From NCBI RefSeq assembly GCF_029626235.1, contig NZ_JARUBO010000005.1, positions 2,760,501-2,824,500 on the forward strand: a stretch of 64,000 bases of DNA, read 5' to 3'. The notes beneath the pieces were generated by a model that was given only the letters and a program-made list of their open reading frames with translations, was not told the origin of the DNA and did no database searches. This stretch comes from Micromonospora sp. WMMD1120. Its GTDB lineage: Bacteria > Actinomycetota > Actinomycetes > Mycobacteriales > Micromonosporaceae. Positions 17,424 to 25,245 of this stretch are shown in pieces. How positions within the stretch are numbered: the stretch's first letter is position 1; every line of letters begins with the position of its first letter. The position numbers and the translations under genes are program-made.

Positions 17424-17744
17424 GTTGCTGGTGCCGACCCTGTCGGGGTACGTCGAGTGATGGGAGGACCCCATGAAGGATCGTCTGTCGGCGAGTTGAG
17501 CCGCCGCACCACCTGAGCGCCTGCGCGCTGTCGGTGGTGGGTCCTGATCATCTGTGGCTCGGCTTGGCCGTCCGCCCTGTGTCCACGCTGTTGACCGCAG
17601 CCTGCTGTGCGGGCCGCGGCGACGCCTGCTTGCCCTGCTGCCTGCCCCTTGCGTGGGGTCTGGCGTGTTCCTTGACTCGACCATAGTGACTTGCCGCCCC
17701 CCGCGCCCACGTGAGGGGTCCGCCCGGCCGGGCGTCACCCGGCA

Positions 17745-17784
17745 GGGTCGCGCCTGCCCGTACCCGGCGGGGCAGGCGCGACCC
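17745..17784. terminator. Perfect 15-bp hairpin upstream of the DUF2637 operon
   Basis: Arms 17745-17759 (GGGTCGCGCCTGCCC) and 17770-17784 pair perfectly around a 10-nt loop. It lies 60 bp before the small gene at 17845. It could be a terminator for upstream transcription, an attenuator for the following operon or a structured origin/transfer site. Confidence 0.55.
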
Positions 17785-17844
17785 ACGGGGCGATCCCGCC
17801 CTCGTGCGGCACCTGGAACCCACAACCCCAATTTGGAGAAGATC

Positions 17845-17994
17845 GTGACTTCACTCGACAACATCGTCCCTACGGGCCCGGCCCTCGCGGCCGTCACGCC
17901 CGTCGTCCCGGTCGTCCACATCTGGGCGACGACGCCCCACCAGGTGTCACCCGGGCCAGCCGGCCACAGGTGGTGGGCCCTTGGCGACACATGA
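17845..17994 (+). CDS. Small leader-like hypothetical protein
   Basis: 49-residue frame, GTG start with GGAGAAG 4-5 bases upstream. The sequence is Val/Pro/Thr-rich (TGPALAAVTPVVPVVHIW) with no known domain. It overlaps the proposed TTG start of the DUF2637 gene by 14 bp, which suggests translational coupling. It may be a real small protein or a translated leader. Confidence 0.4.
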   Translation: MTSLDNIVPTGPALAAVTPVVPVVHIWATTPHQVSPGPAGHRWWALGDT

Positions 17995-18817
17995 CCAGCG
18001 ACGCCGCGACCCGCCCGCTGCGGCGGGGCCGGGGCGGCAGCGGCTGGAGGACCGCGCCCAAGTGGCGATCATGCTGCTGATCGGAGGCGCGGCCGGCGCG
18101 GCGTCGTTCACCCACGTGCATGACGTCGCCGCCGCGCACGGCCAGCCGGGCTGGCTGGCCTGGGCCGACGCGATCGTCCTGGAGCTGACCTCGATCGCCG
18201 CCGGCCTGGAGCTGCGCCGCAACCGGCGACTGGGCAAGAGCATCGCCTTCCCCGCCACCATGCTGACCGCGGCGGTGCTGCTGTCGCTTGCCGCTCAGGT
18301 CGTCGAGGCCGAGGCGTCGGTGATCGGCTGGATCGCCGCCGCCCTACCCGCCCTGGGCTTCCTGGCGATGGTGAAGATCGCCCTCGGCCGCGCCGACCCC
18401 ACCCCACCCACCTCAACCGCCCGGCCCGCGCCTACGGAGCCCGACCCGCCACGGACCGTCGACACGTCAGTCCCGGACAACCAGCCGCCGGTCCGCGTCA
18501 CCGCCGCCGCGGTCCCGGACTCCGCAACCGTGGTCCCCGCCGTCGCGGACCAACCATCGGCGGTCCCGGACCACCCGGACCACCAGCCACCGACCGACGA
18601 CAGCAGTCCGGAAGTCGCCGCGCTGGTCCCGGCCGCCCGGACCGCCGCCCACACCCTCAGCGCCGAAGGGACACCCCTGTCCCGCAATGCCCTCGCCCAC
18701 CAGCTACGCGCGGACGGACACCAACTGTCCAACGCCACCGCCTCAGCCCTCGTGCGCGTCCTGCGCGCCGAGACCACCCCGCCGACTGCGGATCTGTCAC
18801 CTCGGGAGGCCGCGTGA
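17981..18817 (+). CDS. DUF2637 membrane protein (Spd-like, mobile-element maintenance)
   Basis: 278-residue protein. The N-terminal half is a four-helix DUF2637 membrane domain (AQVAIMLLIGGAAGAASFTHV, WLAWADAIVLELTSIAAGLE, FPATMLTAAVLLSLAAQVV, WIAAALPALGFLAMVKIA). A Pro/Val/Asp-rich linker and a C-terminal winged-helix-like stretch (LSRNALAHQLRADG) follow. DUF2637 proteins are common on actinomycete plasmids and integrative elements near spread and replication genes. The TTG at 17981 is used because no in-frame ATG or GTG precedes the first helix; this start is uncertain. Its stop overlaps the next GTG (GTGA). Confidence 0.8.
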   Translation: MATHDQRRRDPPAAAGPGRQRLEDRAQVAIMLLIGGAAGAASFTHVHDVAAAHGQPGWLAWADAIVLELTSIAAGLELRRNRRLGKSIAFPATMLTAAVLLSLAAQVVEAEASVIGWIAAALPALGFLAMVKIALGRADPTPPTSTARPAPTEPDPPRTVDTSVPDNQPPVRVTAAAVPDSATVVPAVADQPSAVPDHPDHQPPTDDSSPEVAALVPAARTAAHTLSAEGTPLSRNALAHQLRADGHQLSNATASALVRVLRAETTPPTADLSPREAA

Positions 18818-18928
18818 CGGAACCCCCCACCCCCCCCACGGCTTCTGTCAGCCCGAGCCGACGCTGTCAGACCAGCGTGCGTGCCTGTCAGCAGGCCCGC
18901 GAGCCGACAGATGCCGACCGGAACTGTC
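18677..18928. repeat. Cluster of CTGTC/GACAG words, three as CTGTCAG
   Basis: CTGTC occurs at 18677, 18725, 18794, 18845, 18864, 18885 and 18924, and GACAG at 18906. The copies at 18845, 18864 and 18885 extend to CTGTCAG and are spaced 19 and 21 bp, two helical turns apart. A further group of the same word lies at 20379-20415. Eight hits in 250 bp is well above chance, so an iteron, regulator or transfer-locus site is possible. The cluster partly overlaps a doubtful Pro-rich frame. Confidence 0.45.
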
Positions 18929-19269
18929 CACCCGCTCCCGCCCCCTGCGGCGGCGGGCGCACCAATCTCACACCCACTCGCACCTCTGACCTTGGAGCAC
19001 CAACGATGATCACCTCGTACCGCGAACCTCACCAGCGCAACCGACCCGACTCACACCCACTCCTACCGATCGGTCATGCCAGACCCGGTGTGCCCGGCCG
19101 TTCAGCAGTCAGCGCGGATCTCCGTTCTACCGTCCGCCTTGATCCTGACCCCCAACCTGACCCCCCACCACCGCTCACAGCCCAGGTCAACCCCACTCTC
19201 AGCGCTCCGATGCCGCTCCAGACAGACCCTCCACTCTGGGGTCTCCCCCCTGGGGCTGCCCATGCGTAA
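18814..19269 (+). CDS. Pro-rich hypothetical protein, doubtful
   Basis: 151-residue frame whose GTG overlaps the DUF2637 stop by 4 bp (GTGA) and whose TAA overlaps the next ATG by 8 bp. Such tight coupling favours a real gene. Against it, the sequence is low-complexity Pro/Thr/Arg without domain or hydrophobic core, and it contains the CTGTCAG repeats. It may instead be a noncoding control region that happens to be open. Confidence 0.35.
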   Translation: MTEPPTPPTASVSPSRRCQTSVRACQQAREPTDADRNCPPAPAPCGGGRTNLTPTRTSDLGAPTMITSYREPHQRNRPDSHPLLPIGHARPGVPGRSAVSADLRSTVRLDPDPQPDPPPPLTAQVNPTLSAPMPLQTDPPLWGLPPGAAHA

Positions 19270-20197
19270 ACCCATACACAGTGCGGATCCGCTGCTGCGG
19301 CTGCAAGCCAGCATCACCGCCCGCGACGACCAACTCCTCGACTGGCTCTACGACCACGGCGTGCTCACCACCGACCAGATCGCCGCCGCCCTGTTCCCAT
19401 CCCTGGACTTCACCCAACGCCGCCTACGCCGCCTCACCCTGCTGCGGGCCGTGGACCGGTTCCGGCCCAACCGGGCCTACGGAGGCTCCTACCCCTACCA
19501 CTACGTCCTGGACCAACTCGGCTACGACCACGTCCACGCCCAACGCGGACTCGGACGACCCCGCCGCGACCAGGCCCGCCGCCGCAAACAATCGCTGACC
19601 TCCCGGCCGGACCTGCCGCACCTGCTCGGCGGCAACCAGGTCTTCACCGACCTCGCCGCCCACGCCCGCACCCACCCCGACACCGAGCTGGCCCGGTGGC
19701 AGCCCGCATCGGCCTACCACGAACCCGGCACCCTCTACCGCGCAGGCGGCGACCCGCAGATCATCATCGCCGGTGCGACCGGGTTCCCCCGCCCCGACGG
19801 CGCCGGGGTGTGGACCGAGCGCGGACGGTCCGTGCCGTTCTTCCTCGAGTACGACACCAGCGGCGAACACTTGCGGATCCTCATCGAAAAGATCGCCAAG
19901 TACGAACGGCTGTACCTCATGAGCACCTGGGCATGGCCGGTGCTGTTCCACCTACCCTCCGCACGACGGGAGGCGAACCTGCACCACCGCATCGCCGGCC
20001 TCGGCCTGGAAACCGTCGTCGCCACCACCACCGCCGAACTGCGCACCGCGCTCAACGCCAGCCCCGCCGACCAGGTCTGGCAACTCGCCGCACACAGCGG
20101 CCGTCACCGACTCACCGACCTGCCCTATACCGACACCGACCACGACGACGAGTTCCCCACCCACACCGCGCCCGACCAGGACGGCCGGTCCGCCTGA
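19262..20197 (+). CDS. Replication-relaxation family protein
   Basis: 311-residue protein of the Replic_Relax family found on actinomycete plasmids and integrative elements. An N-terminal winged helix (DDQLLDWLYDHGVLTTDQIA, then FTQRRLRRLTLLRAVDRF) is followed by a mixed alpha/beta domain with FFLEYDTSGEHLRILIEKI, where the FxLEYD acid resembles a restriction-nuclease-like core. ATG 19262 is chosen because the homologous part starts here. It follows the DUF2637 gene in the same direction, the usual company. The biochemical role of the family is not settled. Confidence 0.82.
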   Translation: MRKPIHSADPLLRLQASITARDDQLLDWLYDHGVLTTDQIAAALFPSLDFTQRRLRRLTLLRAVDRFRPNRAYGGSYPYHYVLDQLGYDHVHAQRGLGRPRRDQARRRKQSLTSRPDLPHLLGGNQVFTDLAAHARTHPDTELARWQPASAYHEPGTLYRAGGDPQIIIAGATGFPRPDGAGVWTERGRSVPFFLEYDTSGEHLRILIEKIAKYERLYLMSTWAWPVLFHLPSARREANLHHRIAGLGLETVVATTTAELRTALNASPADQVWQLAAHSGRHRLTDLPYTDTDHDDEFPTHTAPDQDGRSA

Positions 20198-20658
20198 TGC
20201 GGGCGGAGCGGCGCGCACGGCGCGCGCGTACGGGCGGCCCACTCGCCCACACGCCGCCGAACCCTCCCGCACCCGCCCCAACTCGGGGGCAGCCGTCGCC
20301 GCCCGCCCTGTGGCCCTCACCGAGGCGATCAGGCCAGGCTGCGTGCCGGGCGGCAGCGAAGCGGCGGCTCTCGGAAGCTGTCTCCGTCTGTCACCGGACG
20401 CTGTCCGGCGACAGACCCCGCGACCACCCGGCTCACTCACACCAGCGGCGCGCCCCTGTGAGTCGCTGTGAGTGGCGCACGTCTTCACTTCCACGGCCAT
20501 CGGAGTTACAGTCCGCGGCCCTTCACCGACGCCGACCTCGACGCCGCCCCTGAACGGCGCGGTCCGGCGATCGATCTTCAACGAGTTCCTACCACCGAGA
20601 AGGAGATGCCCATGACCCCACACCACGTCCTCACGCCACGAGCCGTCCTGGGAGGGAC
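20198..20658. other. Gap of about 460 bp without a clear gene
   Basis: An Arg/Pro/Ser-rich frame starts at the TGATG that overlaps the previous stop but has no protein-like features. A short frame beginning at the ATG at 20611 has a good GAAGGAG site but turns into Arg/Pro noise after about 20 residues. The CTGTC-type dyad at 20387-20415 is the most structured element. Confidence 0.4.
20387..20415. promoter_or_regulatory. 29-bp dyad TCTGTC-n-CCGGAC-gct-GTCCGG-n-GACAGA
   Basis: The two halves TCTGTC-a-CCGGAC and GTCCGG-c-GACAGA are perfect reverse complements apart from the two single-base spacers, around a 3-nt centre. It contains the same CTGTC word as the cluster upstream of the replication-relaxation gene. 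A dimeric operator or a structured replication/transfer site fits; a terminator for the preceding gene is also possible. Confidence 0.45.
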
Positions 20659-20943
20659 ATGGCCACACGCCGTGACCAGCAATCACGCGCGCACACACCA
20701 CACCCGTCGCCGCCGACCCCGCCCACGCGGACAACCGACGGCGAGGCCCCGACCGCACACCCCGACACCGACCCCCCGGTCCTGCCGGGAACGCTGTCGA
20801 TGGCCCGCTACCTGACCGACCCCGCCACCGAAACCGAGATCCAAGCCCTCGCCGCCGAAGCCGGCCTCCCCACCGTCGACCAAGCCGCCACCCTCGCCCG
20901 CCTGCTCCGCCTGCACCAACCCGCACCGCCACGCGCCGCGTGA
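20659..20943 (+). CDS. Small hypothetical protein
   Basis: 94-residue protein, ATG with GGGAGGG immediately upstream. A disordered Thr/Pro/His-rich first half precedes a helical C-terminal half (ARYLTDPATETEIQALAAEA, TVDQAATLARLLRLHQ) that looks like a small folded or HTH-like unit. A perfect terminator hairpin follows two bases after the stop, which supports expression. Function unknown. Confidence 0.6.
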   Translation: MATRRDQQSRAHTPHPSPPTPPTRTTDGEAPTAHPDTDPPVLPGTLSMARYLTDPATETEIQALAAEAGLPTVDQAATLARLLRLHQPAPPRAA

Positions 20944-20944
20944 C

Positions 20945-20973
20945 CTGCGCCCGCCCCAATGGGGCGGGCGCAG
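20945..20973 (+). terminator. 13-bp perfect hairpin terminator
   Basis: Arms 20945-20957 (CTGCGCCCGCCCC) and 20961-20973 pair perfectly around a 3-nt loop, directly after the stop codon at 20943. It is likely the end of the DUF2637/replication-relaxation transcription unit. Confidence 0.75.
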
Positions 20974-21046
20974 CCTCCTTCACCCCAACGTCGTCCGAGT
21001 GAGCATCACATCGCCTGGGCGACCTGCGCCGCGCGGCGACATTACG

Positions 21047-21406
21047 ATGCGGGTCGTGGACACCCCACGCCGACGCGAGAACGCCTACTACTTGCCGCCG
21101 GAACTGCGCGACCAGGAGATCGCACCCGAGCAACTGTTCGCTGAGCCCCGGTCTGGCTACGGCACCGTCTACGTGCACAAAGGCCGGGACCTGCACCGGC
21201 GTGTCGTCTGGGTCGCCACCTGGGTCGACGAGATCAACGGCCACTCCGCAGGCATCGACCAGGTCGAGGGCACCCGCGACACCGTCCTCGCCTGGGCACG
21301 CTCCCGGCTCGCCGCCGCGCACCTGATGCCCACCGCCGGCGGTCCGGGATGGGTGCCGCTGCCCGACACCGACGACGAGATCGACCTGCCGCCCCTCACC
21401 GACTGA
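21047..21406 (+). CDS. Hypothetical protein of the mobile element
   Basis: 119-residue protein. Beta-type stretches GTVYVHKGRDLHRRVVWVATWVD and a helix DTVLAWARSRLAAA are followed by a conserved-looking acidic C-terminus DTDDEIDLPPLTD. The ATG at 21047 and a GTG two codons on are both possible; no clear ribosome binding site. No family recognised. Confidence 0.6.
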   Translation: MRVVDTPRRRENAYYLPPELRDQEIAPEQLFAEPRSGYGTVYVHKGRDLHRRVVWVATWVDEINGHSAGIDQVEGTRDTVLAWARSRLAAAHLMPTAGGPGWVPLPDTDDEIDLPPLTD

Positions 21407-21529
21407 CCAAGCCGTCCGTCGCGGTCAGACGCTATGCCGACGCGCAGAGTAACCTTCTGGTGTCACCCAGCACCCCGCCGCGTCTCGCAACCCCTCTGCC
21501 GTCGGCGGCGAGGTGCGGAGCGAGGGATC

Positions 21530-21874
21530 ATGGATCTGACGATTACCACCACCAGCGAGGGCCCGCTCGTGCGCCTGAGCTTGACCGGCCGCCTCGGCGC
21601 AGCCACCAGCGGACTCGTCTACGACGCCGTGCTCGCCGCGCTGCGCGCCGACACCGTCCGGGACGTCGACCTCGACCTTACCGCCCTCGACCGCTTCGAT
21701 GCCGCCGCTACCAGCACGCTGGTGGCCTGCCACCGAGCGGTGCACGTTCGCAGCGGCACCCTACGGCTGACCAACATCCCGCCCGCAGTCCGGCGGCAAC
21801 TGTTCACCGCCGGACTGCTCGGCCTACTCGATGGCGACGGCATCGGCGCGAAGGCCCCGACCCAGCCCGCCTAG
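21530..21874 (+). CDS. STAS-domain (anti-anti-sigma-like) protein without phospho-site
   Basis: 114-residue STAS domain with the fold pattern LVRLSLTGRLGAATSG, DVDLDLTALDRF and TLRLTNIPPAVRRQLFTAGL. GCGAGGG lies before the ATG. In SpoIIAA-type proteins the segment after the central strand is D-S-S/T-G and the Ser is phosphorylated by an anti-sigma kinase. Here it reads DAAAT (57-61), so the usual phosphorylation switch is absent. It may be constitutively active or have a different partner. No anti-sigma kinase gene is nearby. Confidence 0.75.
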   Translation: MDLTITTTSEGPLVRLSLTGRLGAATSGLVYDAVLAALRADTVRDVDLDLTALDRFDAAATSTLVACHRAVHVRSGTLRLTNIPPAVRRQLFTAGLLGLLDGDGIGAKAPTQPA

Positions 21875-22113
21875 GCTGCTCGGCGCGACTTGCTGGCGGC
21901 GCCGAGGCTGTCTCGCCAAGCGGTGCCTACTTGAGGCGGGCATCTCGCACCACGCGATGTCGTCCATCCCGCTCGCTCGCAGATAAGCCATTGGAGCTGT
22001 TCGCTGGCGAAGTTGAGTCGGCCGAACCTCTAGCGGCGTGATTGGCGTCGCGGGCCTTGCGGCGAGCGACTAGGTGGTTACACTGCCGCCAGGAGGAGAC
22101 TCCGGTGAGCCTT

Positions 22114-22135
22114 GGGCCCCGCTTCGGTGGGGCCC
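22114..22135. terminator. Hairpin GGGCCCC-loop-GGGGCCC
   Basis: Arms 22114-22120 and 22129-22135 pair perfectly around the loop GCTTCGGT and are followed by CTTGTG. It lies 8 bp beyond the stop of the minus-strand DUF3800 gene and 240 bp after the STAS gene, so it can serve both convergent transcripts. Confidence 0.65.
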
Positions 22136-22143
22136 TTGTGCGT

Positions 22144-22845
22144 CTAGGGTGTCCAGCAGGTCGAGTGTTGGACGCGCGGTCCGACGCGAGCCCAGATGGC
22201 GCTATTGGCGCGGCGTGCGCGCTCGTCGGGCGCGGTCTCGGTCTCGATTCGGCGGTATAGGAAGGCGATGAGGTCGGCGGCCTGGACGAGGCGACTGGCA
22301 GACGATGGGGCGAAGTGAAGCGTGTCCACGATGCGGGTCAGTCTGCGCGTGCTCTCACCCCACAGTCCATGCTGCTGGTAGAGGGAGAGGTCGGCTCGAT
22401 AGAGACCCGGTTGGGCCACCTCGTCGGCGATGACGAGGGCGTACTCGCCTCGTCTGGCGACGTACTCGTCGACGCGTTCGAGCAGCTGGCCGAGTACGAC
22501 GGAGTGGGGGTCGTCGGTGGCGTTGTAGCGTTCCCAAAGCCGTCGCGAGTTGACGCCCCTTATAATGATCTTGACGTCGTGGTCGCCGATGGCTTGGAAC
22601 GCCTCGTTGTAGACGCCGATGCGCACGCGAGGCATCTTGGCCAGGTGCTCCCATGCGCCCTTGGCCTGGAAGAGGTCGTGCCCGTGCAACTCGGCGTTGG
22701 GTGCGACGCCGTGCAGGTTCGCCGCTCGGGCGACGACGGCGTCCAGCGCGCGGGTCAGGGAGATGGCCTCCTGATCCGGGCAGAGCAGGGCGGCGATGTA
22801 GTACACCTCGCGGTTGTAGCTCTCGTCGACGTACGTCAACAGCAC
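22144..22845 (-). CDS. DUF3800 protein (RNase H-like fold)
   Basis: 233-residue DUF3800 protein. Family acids are visible in LLTYVDES at the N-terminus, VIADE in the middle and VQAADLIAFLYRR at the C-terminus, the positions of the RNase H-like catalytic acids. DUF3800 proteins occur in phage, plasmid and defence neighbourhoods; activity is not well established. GTG start at 22845. It is divergent from the Vsr gene (77-bp spacer) and points away from the methylase operon. Confidence 0.83.
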   Translation of the reverse strand: MLLTYVDESYNREVYYIAALLCPDQEAISLTRALDAVVARAANLHGVAPNAELHGHDLFQAKGAWEHLAKMPRVRIGVYNEAFQAIGDHDVKIIIRGVNSRRLWERYNATDDPHSVVLGQLLERVDEYVARRGEYALVIADEVAQPGLYRADLSLYQQHGLWGESTRRLTRIVDTLHFAPSSASRLVQAADLIAFLYRRIETETAPDERARRANSAIWARVGPRVQHSTCWTP

Positions 22846-22922
22846 CTCGACAGGTTACGCCACTTGAGAGCGTTCATCCCCTCACCGCGGTGTGGTCGGC
22901 GGCGTCTGCCGGGGCGACGCTG

Positions 22923-23366
22923 ATGGCGTCCCGTCCCACGCCCCTAAGCCCGCTGGTGTCGGAGCAGATGCGCCGGATGCCCCGGGCGTCGACGCGCCCG
23001 GAGCTGGCGATCCGGCGTGAGCTGCACCGGCGTGGCCTGCGGTTCCGGGTCAACTTCCGGGAGCTCCCGGGCCGACCGGATCTGGCCTTCACCCGGGCGC
23101 GCCTAGCGGTGTTTGTCGACGGCTGTTTTTGGCACATGTGCGCCGACCATGTGCGGTTGCCCAAGAACAACCGCGAGTGGTGGGTGGCCAAGTTGGAGGC
23201 TAACGTCGCCAGGGATCGTGAAAAGGACCGGCGTCTGGCCGATCTCGGCTGGCTGGCGGTGCACGTGTGGGAGCACGAGGAGCCCATGTCCGCCGCTGAC
23301 CGCGTCGAGAGGCTGTGGTCGCGGCGTCGGCAACTCGGGGTGGCGGGCCTCGTTACCGGGCCTTGA
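22923..23366 (+). CDS. vsr: Vsr-type very-short-patch-repair endonuclease
   Basis: 147-residue nuclease of the Vsr family, which nicks DNA at T:G mismatches produced by deamination of 5-methylcytosine. The family words are all present: MRRMPRASTRPELAIRRELH, FRELPGRPDLAF, VFVDGCFWHMC, then NNREWWVAKLEANVARDREK. The catalytic Asp (GRPDLAF) and zinc-site Cys/His residues are in place. It overlaps the convergent C5 methylase by 14 bp, the natural partner whose mutagenic product it would repair. Vsr-like nucleases also occur as effectors in MutL/MORC-type defence loci. Confidence 0.9.
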   Translation: MASRPTPLSPLVSEQMRRMPRASTRPELAIRRELHRRGLRFRVNFRELPGRPDLAFTRARLAVFVDGCFWHMCADHVRLPKNNREWWVAKLEANVARDREKDRRLADLGWLAVHVWEHEEPMSAADRVERLWSRRRQLGVAGLVTGP

Positions 23367-24570
23367 AGAGCGACTTGACCACTGATTTGGCGATGACCGT
23401 GGCGAGCTCGACCGGCACGGCGTTGCCAAGCTGGCGCATCTGTTCCCCGCGGGGGCCGTCGAGTTTCCAGTTGTCGGGGAAGGTCATCACGCGGGCGACC
23501 TCCCGGACGGTCATGTACCTGATCCGGCCGACGTCGTCTCGCAGGACCGTCTCGCCGCCGGGCACGCCATGAACGCCGGCCTTGACGGTCTTGGCGGGCC
23601 GATCGAGGACGTTGGCGGTGTGTCCCGTGTACTCGCGGGCGCCGGGCCAGCCGTAGTGGTGCAGCCAGTCCGGGTGTTCGATCTTGTCGCCGAGAGGTTC
23701 GGGCAGGGTGGCGATGGCGTCCCGTAGCGTCCGCCAGCGCTGCGTGTTCCCCGGGATCTTCAGCGAGGGCAGGGTGGTCACGGCCGGTGGCTGCAGATTG
23801 TGTTCAGCCCAGTAGCTGCCGTCGGCCTGCGCGTGTGCGAGTGCCTCGGCGGAGTGGGTGGCGTCGGGGAAGTCCCAGTCGATGGCGAGGTCTTTGCGGA
23901 AGGCCACCACGAAGACGCGGTGGCGGATCTGAGGGACCCCGTAGTCGGCGGCGTTGAGGCACAGGTGCTTGACCTCGTAGCGCTCAGTGGGATCGTACTT
24001 GCCGCTGGCGAGGGTCTTGGTCAGCCGCTTGTCGTGGTCGCGCCAATCCTCGCCGTCGACCCGTTGTTCGAAGGGGGCGCCGAGCTCCCGCAGGATGTAG
24101 TCGTAGTACGGCTTGAACGATGGGCGTAGGAGGCCCTTGACGTTCTCGGCGATGATCGCCTTCGGGCGCGTCTCGCGGACGCAGCGGAACAGCTCCGGCC
24201 AAAGGTTGCGGGGGTCGTCGTAGCCCTTGCCCACACCGCCGAGGCTCCAAGGTTGGCAAGGCACACCGCCAGCGACGACGTCGACCTTGCCCTCCCACCG
24301 TGTGAAGTCGACCTGTCCCACGTCGCCCTCGACCAGGGGCCATCGGTCGTCCAGACGCTCAGGGTCTTCCGCGTCCGGTGTAAAATCGGTGGCTTTGTTG
24401 GCGCGCAGAGTCGCGCAGGCACGCTTGTCCAATTCGACGGCGAGCAGGTGCCGGAAGCCCACGTCGTGCATGGCCAGGGCGAGGCCGCCCCCGCCCGTGA
24501 ACAACTCGATACTTGTTCCGATGCCCGCCGGCTGGTCGCCGGGTGAGGGCGGTGGCGGGGTGATGACCAT
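23353..24570 (-). CDS. dcm: DNA (cytosine-5) methyltransferase
   Basis: 405-residue C5 methylase. Motif I is SIELFTGGGGLALAMH, motif IV GGVPCQPWS with catalytic C105, motif VI ENVKG, motif VIII QIRHRVF, and motif X MRQLGNAVP. The target recognition region lies between about 245 and 335. It methylates a specific DNA site that cannot be read from sequence. It is the last gene of a minus-strand set after the MORC-type ATPase, nuclease-helicase and an unknown protein, with 63 bp to the latter. In such loci the methylase is expected to mark self DNA. Confidence 0.93.
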   Translation of the reverse strand: MVITPPPPSPGDQPAGIGTSIELFTGGGGLALAMHDVGFRHLLAVELDKRACATLRANKATDFTPDAEDPERLDDRWPLVEGDVGQVDFTRWEGKVDVVAGGVPCQPWSLGGVGKGYDDPRNLWPELFRCVRETRPKAIIAENVKGLLRPSFKPYYDYILRELGAPFEQRVDGEDWRDHDKRLTKTLASGKYDPTERYEVKHLCLNAADYGVPQIRHRVFVVAFRKDLAIDWDFPDATHSAEALAHAQADGSYWAEHNLQPPAVTTLPSLKIPGNTQRWRTLRDAIATLPEPLGDKIEHPDWLHHYGWPGAREYTGHTANVLDRPAKTVKAGVHGVPGGETVLRDDVGRIRYMTVREVARVMTFPDNWKLDGPRGEQMRQLGNAVPVELATVIAKSVVKSLFKAR

Positions 24571-24633
24571 GGTCGGACTCTACCGGAACGGCGGGGTGTC
24601 GATCGCCTGTCGATGGCGTTGCCGCGCCGTGGG

Positions 24634-25245
24634 TCACACGTCGTCGCGTGCGACCAGGCGACGGTGGACATGGCGCACATCGAGGCCGCAGTGCGCGGCC
24701 AACTGTTCGTGGCGACGACGTTCCTCGCCGTTGACGTCGTGGCCGTCGCGCAGTGCCACGACGATCATCGGTCGGGTGGGCGAGTCGATGACCTTGTTCA
24801 GCGCGGCCCACATCAGGTCCCGGAATGTGCCGGGCTTGCCCCAGCACATGTACCGGGTGGTCTCGCCGTCGGTGACGGTGCAGTGGAACGGCTTGTCGCC
24901 CCGGGAGCCGGGCACCATTGTCCACTCTTCGCCGAACGCGCGACGGATCAGCTCGTCCGGGCCCGACAGGCGAACGGTGACGAGGTCCCGGAACGGGCCG
25001 GCTCCGTCGAGAGCACGGGCGTACTCCTTCATCGGGCCGTCCTTGAGCCACACCCGGGCGTCCTCAGCGCTCTGGAACTGGGTGAGCCTGCCGCCGATGC
25101 TGGGGTCCTCGATCCACCGGGCGTACTGCCGGCTCTTCTGCTGCGCGCTCAGCAGCTCCCAGTCCAAGGTCTCGACCTGCCGGTACAGCTCACGCACGAC
25201 GTCGTCGCGGATATCCTTGGGCACGGGGCTGGGCGACAAACTCAC
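24634..25245 (-). CDS. Unrecognised protein of the MORC/helicase defence-like operon
   Basis: 203-residue protein, GTG start overlapping the helicase stop by 4 bp (GTGA), so it belongs to that operon. An N-terminal helical part (DDVVRELYRQVETLDWELLSA) is followed by DELIRRAFGEEWTMV. The C-terminal alpha/beta half contains MIVVALRDGHDVNGEE and ends RHEQLAAHCGLDVRHVHRR. I do not recognise the family. The strand followed by D and paired E residues could be a nuclease core, but this is a guess from pattern. Confidence 0.78.
   Translation of the reverse strand: MSLSPSPVPKDIRDDVVRELYRQVETLDWELLSAQQKSRQYARWIEDPSIGGRLTQFQSAEDARVWLKDGPMKEYARALDGAGPFRDLVTVRLSGPDELIRRAFGEEWTMVPGSRGDKPFHCTVTDGETTRYMCWGKPGTFRDLMWAALNKVIDSPTRPMIVVALRDGHDVNGEERRRHEQLAAHCGLDVRHVHRRLVARDDV

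Larger units (their letters stand above)
16961..17844. other. Long gap with two strong hairpins and no convincing gene
   Basis: About 880 bp between the nuclease fragment and the DUF2637 operon. A plus-strand frame at 17128-17460 has a weak GAGGG site but no recognisable protein features. The main structure is two perfect hairpins (17395-17423 and 17745-17784, listed separately). The region could hold control or replication/transfer sites for the genes that follow. Confidence 0.45.

Noticed and set aside
17128..17460. 110-residue plus-strand frame
   Set aside because: It has a weak GAGGG site, but composition is not protein-like and a perfect hairpin lies inside its 3' part.
18677..18928. 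CTGTCAG copies as a CRISPR array
   Set aside because: Repeats are only 7 bp with 12-14 bp between them and no cas genes; no CRISPR array was seen anywhere in the window.
20200..20553. Frame starting at the TGATG after the replication-relaxation gene
   Set aside because: Arg/Pro/Ser noise; it contains the dyad at 20387-20415 and has no domain.
22042..22260. Small plus-strand frame over the hairpin at 22114
   Set aside because: It runs through a terminator hairpin and antisense into the DUF3800 gene, with no protein-like features.
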